A DNA stretch of 11,497 nt, from NCBI GenBank assembly GCA_016191305.1, contig JACPOX010000073.1, forward strand, positions 1 through 11,497. Reading direction: 5' to 3'. Every line of letters starts with the position of its first letter. Positions within the stretch are counted from its first letter, which is position 1. Of this stretch, positions 7,524 to 11,497 are shown in pieces. The DNA is from Legionella longbeachae. Its GTDB lineage: Bacteria > Pseudomonadota > Gammaproteobacteria > Legionellales > Legionellaceae. The notes under the pieces were generated by a model. That model searched no databases. It was not told where the DNA came from and saw only the letters and a list, made by a program, of their open reading frames with translations. A program made the position numbers and the translations under genes.

Positions 7524-7970
7524 TTAGATAATGCCAATATAAATATCTACGGTATCTCCATTTCTATAAACTTCAAAGTCAGTTAGATAACTTCGTTGAT
7601 ATTGATTCTTTGTAGAAAAATAATCCCAAACACTTTTCCAGGCTTCAATTACTGTTAAAGGCATAGGTCCTTTAGCGTGAAAAACTAGATAGTTGCCTTC
7701 TCGAATAGTGACAGAGCTAAGCTTATTTTGAGTATGATCAGATGTGGTGCCAACAGTAACTGTGTAAAGGCCGTTAGCATCAGACGCATAGTCTGAATAA
7801 ACTCCAAATATATTTCGATCAGTAGCTAAGTTAATGGAATAGAACTCTTGCCAGAGCTTTGGTAAACGTGCTGTTTTGATATCGAACTCATCACGATTTT
7901 TAGTTATGACACTTAGACCCATTACTCTAAAACTATCTATGTGTTTTAAGGTTGGCGGTATACATTGCAT
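7524..7970 (-). CDS. GyrI-like/AraC effector-binding-domain protein (stand-alone)
   Basis: From ATG at 7970 this is a 148-residue protein made of one GyrI-like small-molecule-binding domain, the fold also found in BmrR, Rob and integron cassette protein Cass2. Markers are FGVYSDYASDANGLYTVTVG (55-74), LVFHAKGPMPLTVIEAWKSVW (95-115) and the end TDFEVY...VDIYIGII (130-148). No DNA-binding domain is attached. Relatives bind cationic drugs or act as drug sequestrants/hydrolases; the ligand here is unknown. A longer frame opens at 8009, but GAGGAG at 7983-7978, seven bases before ATG 7970, is the only good ribosome site, and the shorter form matches family length. The gene follows the WYL regulator gene by 86 bp in the same direction, with a perfect operator-like palindrome in between. 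Confidence 0.88.
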   Translation of the reverse strand: MQCIPPTLKHIDSFRVMGLSVITKNRDEFDIKTARLPKLWQEFYSINLATDRNIFGVYSDYASDANGLYTVTVGTTSDHTQNKLSSVTIREGNYLVFHAKGPMPLTVIEAWKSVWDYFSTKNQYQRSYLTDFEVYRNGDTVDIYIGII

Positions 7971-7977
7971 TTTGTTA

Positions 7978-7983
7978 CTCCTC
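7978..7983 (-). promoter_or_regulatory. Shine-Dalgarno that fixes the GyrI-like start
   Basis: The minus strand reads GAGGAG, then seven bases, then ATG at 7970-7968. The two upstream in-frame ATGs (8009 and 7985) have no comparable purine-rich site. The shorter start also places the operator 55 bp upstream, matching the VOC gene's 54 bp. Confidence 0.8.
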
Positions 7984-8009
7984 ATATGTTCACTGCAGTT
8001 ATCGAACAT

Positions 8010-8042
8010 AGTTTACAGGTGTAGGATGACAGTTTTTGTCAG
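8010..8042 (-). promoter_or_regulatory. Operator (17-bp palindrome) and -10 element of the GyrI-like gene
   Basis: ATGACAGTTTTTGTCAG at 8026-8042 is identical over 17 bases to the site at 5560-5576. On the minus strand TAAACT (8015-8010) occupies the same place, ten bases past the palindrome, as TATATT does at the VOC gene, and the hexamer at 17-bp spacing is again CAAAAA. It lies in the 86-bp gap just after the WYL gene's stop, so the GyrI-like gene probably has its own regulated promoter as well as any read-through. Confidence 0.7.
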
Positions 8043-8056
8043 TAGTGAATATGCGG

Positions 8057-8749
8057 CTACTGTTCAGGAATGTTATTCACCTCTCGCCATTTTTGGAGTA
8101 AATTTTGACGTCGTTTGGGATAATGAGTTTCTAGCTGTTCTAATTTAGCAATTCTATCGATGCGAAAATGACGAAAATCGGACTTTAGTTCACACCAGGC
8201 AACAATCACATGTATTTCTTCAAAAAAACCAAGCGCAAGTGGCCAAATAATACGTTGAGATTCATCTCCTTTGGCATCAATATAAGTCATTTGCAGCTTA
8301 TATTCTTTACGAATAGAAAGACGTACTAAGGCTTCCTTCTCATCATCGTTTTCTATTGTGCTTTTTACAGGGCCAATGAGTAACCCGGAAAACTCTAATT
8401 GTCGCCGAAGATCCTCAGGAAGAACCGCTGAAATTTTAGCTAGAACGTTTGTAGCAGCACATCTTAATTTCTTGTCAGTTCTACGAGCTACCCAGCGTGC
8501 ACCTAATACCAACGCTTCAATCTCTTCTTCTGAAAACATTAGAGGAGGTAGCATGAAACCAGGACGCAATAGATAACCAAGACCTGGTTCCCCGTCTATT
8601 GAAGCTCCTTGTTCTTGTAGGGTTGCTATGTCGCGATACACGGTGCGGAGACTGACATTGAGCTTTTGCGCTAATTGTTGTCCACTGACTGGGTAACGAT
8701 GGCAGCGCAGTATTTGGATGAGATCAAAAAGACGTTGGGTTCGGGACAA
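8057..8749 (-). CDS. YafY-type HTH-WYL transcriptional regulator
   Basis: The protein has 230 residues. Residues 2-45 form an HTH_11-type winged helix (SRTQRLFDLIQILRCHRYPV, then VSLRTVYRDIATLQEQG). About 135-205 is a WYL ligand-sensing domain ending PLALGFFEEIHVIVAWCELK and FRHFRIDRI. The eponymous W-Y-L is replaced by H-V-I at 180-182, a degenerate sensor motif. The initiation codon is TTG at 8749. The family's N-terminus normally begins M-S-R-x-x-R-L exactly here, and no in-frame ATG upstream fits. The ribosome site is poor (AGG nine bases before). Palindromes near its own start and before the GyrI-like and VOC genes suggest it controls itself and both of them. Whether it activates or represses cannot be told from sequence. 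Confidence 0.92.
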   Translation of the reverse strand: MSRTQRLFDLIQILRCHRYPVSGQQLAQKLNVSLRTVYRDIATLQEQGASIDGEPGLGYLLRPGFMLPPLMFSEEEIEALVLGARWVARRTDKKLRCAATNVLAKISAVLPEDLRRQLEFSGLLIGPVKSTIENDDEKEALVRLSIRKEYKLQMTYIDAKGDESQRIIWPLALGFFEEIHVIVAWCELKSDFRHFRIDRIAKLEQLETHYPKRRQNLLQKWREVNNIPEQ

Positions 8750-8757
8750 AATATAAG

Positions 8758-8791
8758 CCTATAAAGAATTAATACTGACATATTTTGGCAG
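8758..8791 (-). promoter_or_regulatory. Degenerate operator and -10 at the WYL gene start (autoregulation)
   Basis: CTGACATATTTTGGCAG at 8775-8791 matches the two perfect palindromes at 13 of 17 bases, keeping half-site TGACA and changing the other to TGGCA with the same 5-bp spacer. On the minus strand TATAGG (8763-8758) follows at 11 bp, close to the 10 bp of the other two sites. Transcription from it would begin around 8751, within a few bases of the TTG, so the mRNA might be nearly leaderless; that part is speculative. Confidence 0.5.
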
Positions 8792-8846
8792 CATTAGCTT
8801 AAAAATTCTATAATGGATTTATGATTCCTATATTTTCACTACAGGC

Positions 8847-8895
8847 ATTAATTTTACATAGCTTGCTATATATTAACAAGCTATGTAAAATTAAT
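8847..8895. repeat. Perfect 19-bp inverted repeat over the phzF-family promoter
   Basis: ATTAATTTTACATAGCTTG (8847-8865) and CAAGCTATGTAAAATTAAT (8877-8895) are exact reverse complements around an 11-base loop. The repeat ends 26 bp before the PhzF-family ATG. A plausible promoter lies within it: TTGCTA at 8863-8868, 17 bp, then TAAAAT at 8886-8891. No U tract follows, so it is not a terminator. A regulator-binding dyad or a 5' leader hairpin are the likeliest readings; a remnant of a small mobile element is possible. Confidence 0.75.
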
Positions 8896-8921
8896 CTAGT
8901 TTCATTAAAGCGAGGTTTGTA

Positions 8922-9716
8922 ATGATTAAACAATCAATTTTCCAAGTAGATGCTTTTACATCCACATTATATACGGGAAATCCTGCTGCTGTTTGCCCAT
9001 TAGAATATTGGCTAGATGAGGCTGTTATGCAGCTTATTGCAAGAGAAAATAATTTATCTGAAACAGCATTTATTGTCCCTGATGGTAAGGATTACCAAAT
9101 ACGTTGGTTTACACCCAATACAGAAGTAGATTTATGCGGCCATGCTACACTAGCGAGTGCTTTTGTTTTATTCGAGTTGTTAAATCATCAAGAACAAGAA
9201 ATCTTCTTTAAAAGTAAAAGCGGAGTCTTAACGGTAAAGAAAGAAGGGAGTCTATTAAAAATGGATTTTCCTGGATTACCTTTTACGAGAATAGAGCCAA
9301 ATTCTGAACTGATAAAGGCCATAGGAATAGTTCCAGATGAAGTTTATCAAAGTAAGTTTGATATGTTATGTATTTTTAATGATGCGATGCTAATTAAACA
9401 GGCGAAACCTGATTTAAATGTTCTAGCAAAGATGTCGTGTCGAGGCATTATTTTATCAGCCCCAGGCACCGAGACTGATGTTTATTCAAGGTGCTTTTAC
9501 CCGGGTTGTGATGTTCCAGAAGATCCAGTAACTGGATCAGCGCATTGTGTTATTGCTCCTTATTGGTGCGACCGCCTTAATAAGAAAAAAATTCATGCTT
9601 GTCAAGGTGGAAATCGTCAAGGAGAACTTTGGTGCGAGATAAATCAAGATAGAGTAATCTTATCGGGATACAGTCAATTATATTTACAAGGTGAAATTTG
9701 GGTTCCTTCCATTTAA
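8922..9716 (+). CDS. PhzF-family isomerase/epimerase-like protein
   Basis: This 264-residue protein has the two-lobed diaminopimelate-epimerase-like fold of the PhzF family. FQVDAFTSTLYTGNPAAVC at 7-25 is the N-terminal signature. E47 in NLSETAF is the residue equivalent to the catalytic Glu of PhzF. WFTPNTEVDLCGHAT (62-76) and DPVTGSAH (201-208) are the two further active-site loops. Members isomerise small molecules in the cytoplasm; only true phenazine producers use it for phenazines, and no other phz gene is nearby, so a phenazine role is unlikely. GAGG at 8912-8915, six bases before the ATG, sets the start. It diverges from the WYL gene; the degenerate WYL operator lies 131 bp upstream and a perfect 19-bp palindrome covers its probable promoter. 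It ends with no obvious terminator. Confidence 0.93.
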   Translation: MIKQSIFQVDAFTSTLYTGNPAAVCPLEYWLDEAVMQLIARENNLSETAFIVPDGKDYQIRWFTPNTEVDLCGHATLASAFVLFELLNHQEQEIFFKSKSGVLTVKKEGSLLKMDFPGLPFTRIEPNSELIKAIGIVPDEVYQSKFDMLCIFNDAMLIKQAKPDLNVLAKMSCRGIILSAPGTETDVYSRCFYPGCDVPEDPVTGSAHCVIAPYWCDRLNKKKIHACQGGNRQGELWCEINQDRVILSGYSQLYLQGEIWVPSI

Positions 9717-9735
9717 AAGGAGTAAATATAGTAAG

Positions 9736-9770
9736 GGTAGCCTTGATGAGCGCAGCGTAATCAAGCTAGC
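9736..9770. repeat. REP-like short palindromic intergenic element
   Basis: Between the convergent PhzF-family and DJ-1/PfpI genes, CTTGAT (9742-9747) pairs with ATCAAG (9760-9765), and the stem continues TAG/CTA with one bulged C (9738-9740 with 9766-9768). The core GAGCGCAGCGTAATC (9748-9762) resembles the widespread intergenic palindromes of the form GTAGCC-NGGATnAGCGCAGCG found in many gammaproteobacteria. Only one copy is present in this window, so the repeat call rests on resemblance. Confidence 0.5.
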
Positions 9771-9801
9771 TCACCAGAACAGAAATTCTGCTAACTCTTA
9801 T

Positions 9802-9836
9802 CTTGAAAAACAAAAAGAAGAGCTTCTATATAAGCT
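9802..9836 (-). terminator. Weak intrinsic terminator of the DJ-1/PfpI gene
   Basis: On the minus strand AGCTT (overlapping the stop codon), a six-base loop and AAGCT form a 5-bp stem. It is followed by the U-rich run CTTCTTTTTGTTTTTC. The stem is short and AT-rich, so efficiency is doubtful. Confidence 0.4.
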
Positions 9837-10474
9837 TAAACTTTCTCAAATCGATTAAGCAATCGTTCTCTTAGCGATGCAACTATTTCAGGTTTTACTT
9901 TATCAGGAGAACCCGCGTTAAAAGGTGGTTCCGGATCATATTCAATACCAAGTTGCAGAGTTTCTGCTACTTGTTGGCCTGCAACTTTTGCAGCAAGCAA
10001 TAAAGCCATATCAATGCCAGCAGAAACACCTGCAGCAGTAATAATTTTACCATCTTCTACAACACGCTTGGATATTGGTATAGCATCCCATAACTTCAGC
10101 CTATCTAATACTGCCCAATGAGTGGTCGCTTGTTTTCCTTGTAAGATACCTGCAGCTCCAAGAATCAAGCTACCAGTACAAACGGAAGTAGTCCATTGAG
10201 TGGTTTTATGAATGGCTTTAATCCAATTGATAATTTCTGGCTGATGACTAAGACTAGAGGCTGTCCCTCCCCCAGGTACGACGAGAATATCTGTTTGAGT
10301 TATTTGTGATAAAGCGTATTCAGCGTTTAATTCCAAATCAAATCCGGCTCGCACTATTCCTGCTCGTTTCGCTACACGCTGTATGGTTACATCCGGTAAG
10401 CGTGTCAAAACTTCATGAGGGCCAATGATATCGAGAGTTGTCATTCCCTCATAAAATAAAAAAGTAATTTGCAT
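9836..10474 (-). CDS. DJ-1/PfpI-family protein, isonitrile hydratase-like
   Basis: From ATG at 10474 this is a 212-residue protein of the DJ-1/PfpI (class I glutaminase-like) fold. It matches the isonitrile hydratase branch: FYEGMTTLDIIGPHEVL (7-23) gives D15, SVCTGSLILGAAGIL (97-111) gives nucleophile C99 on its elbow followed by T100, and QATTHW, AAGVSAGIDMAL and EYDPEPPFNAGSPD follow as in that enzyme. Isonitrile hydratase turns isonitriles into N-formamides; the D-C-T set known from the Pseudomonas enzyme is complete here, but relatives also include unknown hydrolases and AraC-fused sensors. An open frame reaches back to 10582, but GAGG at 10484-10481, six bases before ATG 10474, and the family N-terminus favour the shorter form. 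It is convergent with the PhzF-family gene. Confidence 0.9.
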   Translation of the reverse strand: MQITFLFYEGMTTLDIIGPHEVLTRLPDVTIQRVAKRAGIVRAGFDLELNAEYALSQITQTDILVVPGGGTASSLSHQPEIINWIKAIHKTTQWTTSVCTGSLILGAAGILQGKQATTHWAVLDRLKLWDAIPISKRVVEDGKIITAAGVSAGIDMALLLAAKVAGQQVAETLQLGIEYDPEPPFNAGSPDKVKPEIVASLRERLLNRFEKV

Positions 10475-10480
10475 TTTTTT

Positions 10481-10484
10481 CCTC
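10481..10484 (-). promoter_or_regulatory. Shine-Dalgarno that fixes the DJ-1/PfpI start
   Basis: The minus strand reads TTGAGG, then six A, then ATG at 10474-10472. The upstream ATG at 10582 has no purine-rich site before it and would add a 36-residue Lys/Arg-rich extension that the family lacks. Confidence 0.75.
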
Positions 10485-10582
10485 AAAACAGTTTTTCTTA
10501 TTTTCTGTGCTTTCATCGCCATGTTCAGGCGGGGCGGCTCTATTAATGCTTTAAGTAATTTTACTTCTTTGAATCTGTTCAT

Positions 10583-10860
10583 GGTTACATATCATATCGC
10601 TGATAACAACATATACATTTTTTATCACTATCACAAGGCAGGCAAGGTTTCTTTATTTCTTAATCTCAAATTCATATAACATATCAGGACAATGCTCCTT
10701 ATTCCCTGAGCCGTCTGAAAACTCTATTATTTTAAATCCATGTCGTTCATAAAATCGCTTGGCCTGTTAACAAAAATCATTACTCCTATAGTTATCCCTC
10801 GAAATCATCAAGGGAAAGTAAGTGAGTAATAGCGCATTCTTATAAATTTATTTAAAGATA
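10583..10860. other. Gap between DJ-1/PfpI and GH3 genes: gene scrap, little else
   Basis: From the DJ-1/PfpI start (10474) to the GH3 stop (10861) there is a 386-bp gap. It holds the GNAT remnant at 10653-10766 and a possible 6-bp hairpin (CCCTTG/CGAGGG on the minus strand, near 10797-10815) with no U tract after it. That hairpin is too weak to call as the GH3 terminator. I see no further gene or clear promoter. Confidence 0.5.
10653..10766 (-). pseudogene. 3' remnant of a GNAT N-acetyltransferase
   Basis: On the minus strand, codons 10766-10656 read QAKRFYERHGFKIIEFSDG and continue through GSGNKEHCPDMLYEFEIKK to TAA at 10655-10653. This is the C-terminal beta-alpha-beta part of a GNAT acetyltransferase: the ARRFYERHGF helix that contacts CoA, then the DGSGNEE...PDxxYE ending of one subfamily. 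The next codon upstream (10769-10767) is a stop, and the acetyl-CoA-binding motif and N-terminal half are absent. So about 37 codons of a dead gene survive in the gap between the DJ-1/PfpI and GH3 genes. Confidence 0.75.
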
Positions 10861-11497
10861 TTAACTGCGCTTAATAGTTTGCTTTAAAGCTCTAATATGC
10901 TGGTAAGCGTCATTTATTCTTTCTGGATTAATATCACCTGATAAAACTTTATCTTCAATAATATCGATAAGTTGTTTCGGATCTTGTGGGTTAACCGATA
11001 AATTGTTGCCAAAGATCAACATATCTGCTCCTGCATTTATTGTCAGTACTAAAGCTTGTTCAAGCCCATAATTATCACTAATAGCTTTCATCTGCATATC
11101 GTCAGTAATAATTACTCCCTTAAAATTTAATTGATTACGTAAAAGGTTAGTTAATATTGTATGAGATAATGTAGCAGGTAATCCGGACGCATCTAATTGG
11201 CGATTCACAATATGTGCCGTCATTACTACACCACATGATTCGTTTGACTTTAGCAATTGTTGGTAAGGGTCTAATTCATAAGCCTGCCAAGTATCAGTAA
11301 CATCAACAAAACCAAGATGTGAATCTTTAGTAGAGCTACCATGTCCTGGGAAATGTTTATATACACATTGTATTTTTTGATTTAAGAAATGACGAGAATA
11401 AATACTAGCATAGTGGGATACAGTAGCTGCGTCACCAGAAAAACTACGCTCTTTTTTTCCAATGACTGGATTATCTGGATTAACATTAACATCCAGC
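10861..11497 (-). CDS. GH3 beta-N-acetylhexosaminidase, NagZ-like (C-terminal part, partial at right edge)
   Basis: The frame is open from the right edge to TAA at 10861, giving 211 complete codons of an intact gene whose start lies outside. Order of motifs: LDVNVNPDNPVIGKKERSFS at the edge; KHFPGHGSSTKDSHLG, the NagZ-type loop carrying the His/Asp acid-base dyad; VMTAHI; and FKGVIITDDMQM, where the first Asp of TDD (11101-11103) is the expected nucleophile. GH3 enzymes of this type release terminal N-acetylglucosamine from muropeptides or chitin-like oligosaccharides. The V-N-P-D-N-P-V-I-G-K-K block is typical of the longer, often exported members rather than of short cytoplasmic NagZ. Whether a signal peptide exists cannot be seen. 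A TTG at 11256 is only an internal leucine codon, not the start. Confidence 0.93.
   Translation of the reverse strand, partial: LDVNVNPDNPVIGKKERSFSGDAATVSHYASIYSRHFLNQKIQCVYKHFPGHGSSTKDSHLGFVDVTDTWQAYELDPYQQLLKSNESCGVVMTAHIVNRQLDASGLPATLSHTILTNLLRNQLNFKGVIITDDMQMKAISDNYGLEQALVLTINAGADMLIFGNNLSVNPQDPKQLIDIIEDKVLSGDINPERINDAYQHIRALKQTIKRS

Noticed and set aside
7971..8009. Longer start for the GyrI-like protein (ATG at 8009 or 7985)
   Set aside because: Neither has a ribosome binding site, the added residues are not family-like, and ATG 7970 has GAGGAG at seven bases.
8847..8895. Reading the 19-bp palindrome as an intrinsic terminator
   Set aside because: The arms are AT-rich, no U tract follows on either strand, and it lies between divergent gene starts where no transcript needs ending.
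8922..9716. Phenazine biosynthesis locus
   Set aside because: Only a PhzF-family protein is present; none of the other phz enzymes lies nearby, and most family members have unrelated roles.
10475..10582. 36-residue N-terminal extension of the DJ-1/PfpI protein
   Set aside because: It is Lys/Arg-rich and absent from the family, has no ribosome site at 10582, and a good one precedes ATG 10474.
10861..11256. Stand-alone 131-residue GH3 fragment
   Set aside because: The apparent start is an internal TTG leucine codon; the frame continues with family motifs to the window edge.
1..11497. CRISPR array, tRNA, rRNA or insertion sequence
   Set aside because: No spaced direct repeats, no tRNA-like cloverleaf or CCA end, no rRNA-like stretch and no transposase coding were seen.

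Overview
The window reads as chromosomal DNA of an AT-rich gammaproteobacterium. Legionella or a close relative is my best guess. The reasons are the low-GC codon use, a large coiled-coil/helical orphan protein of effector-like build, a Cfa that matches the E. coli enzyme residue for residue at the active site, and a short palindromic intergenic element of a type seen in such genomes. The genus call is inference; no rRNA or diagnostic housekeeping locus is present.

Layout, left to right. Positions 1-175 hold at most the tail of an unrecognised gene. A 742-codon orphan gene (176-2404, minus) encodes one N-terminal hydrophobic segment followed by a long helical body. cfa (2699-3868, plus) has a good promoter in front of it. 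Positions 3999-4096 carry the scrap of a dead SAM methyltransferase. A leftward block follows: an aspartoacylase/AstE-family zinc hydrolase (4097-5074), a VOC/glyoxalase-bleomycin-resistance-like protein (5125-5505) and a MerR regulator with a TipAS-like drug-sensing domain (5649-6584). A type A chloramphenicol acetyltransferase (6850-7515, plus) diverges from the MerR gene and converges on a GyrI-like small-molecule-binding protein (7524-7970, minus). Behind that lies its probable regulator, a YafY-type HTH-WYL protein (8057-8749, minus, TTG start). A PhzF-family protein (8922-9716, plus) and a DJ-1/PfpI isonitrile-hydratase-like protein (9836-10474, minus) follow. The 3' scrap of a GNAT acetyltransferase (10653-10766) comes next, and the C-terminal part of a GH3 beta-N-acetylhexosaminidase (10861 to the right edge) closes the window.

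How it fits together. Positions 4100-10500 look like a detoxification/drug-response neighbourhood: one antibiotic-modifying enzyme, two drug-binding-fold proteins, two ligand-sensing regulators and two small-molecule enzymes. The strongest new signal is regulatory. An identical 17-bp palindrome (ATGACAGTTTTTGTCAG on the plus strand) lies 54 bp upstream of the VOC ATG and 55 bp upstream of the corrected gyrI-like ATG. A degenerate third copy (13 of 17 bases) lies 25 bp upstream of the WYL gene's own start. In all three, a -10-like hexamer sits 10-11 bp downstream. This argues for a small WYL regulon linking genes 2.5 kb apart, with the MerR-cat pair inserted between its members.

Three gene starts are corrected from the longest open frame: gyrI-like (ATG at 7970), the DJ-1/PfpI gene (ATG at 10474) and the WYL gene (TTG at 8749). 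The GH3 gene is open through the right edge and is not a 131-codon gene.
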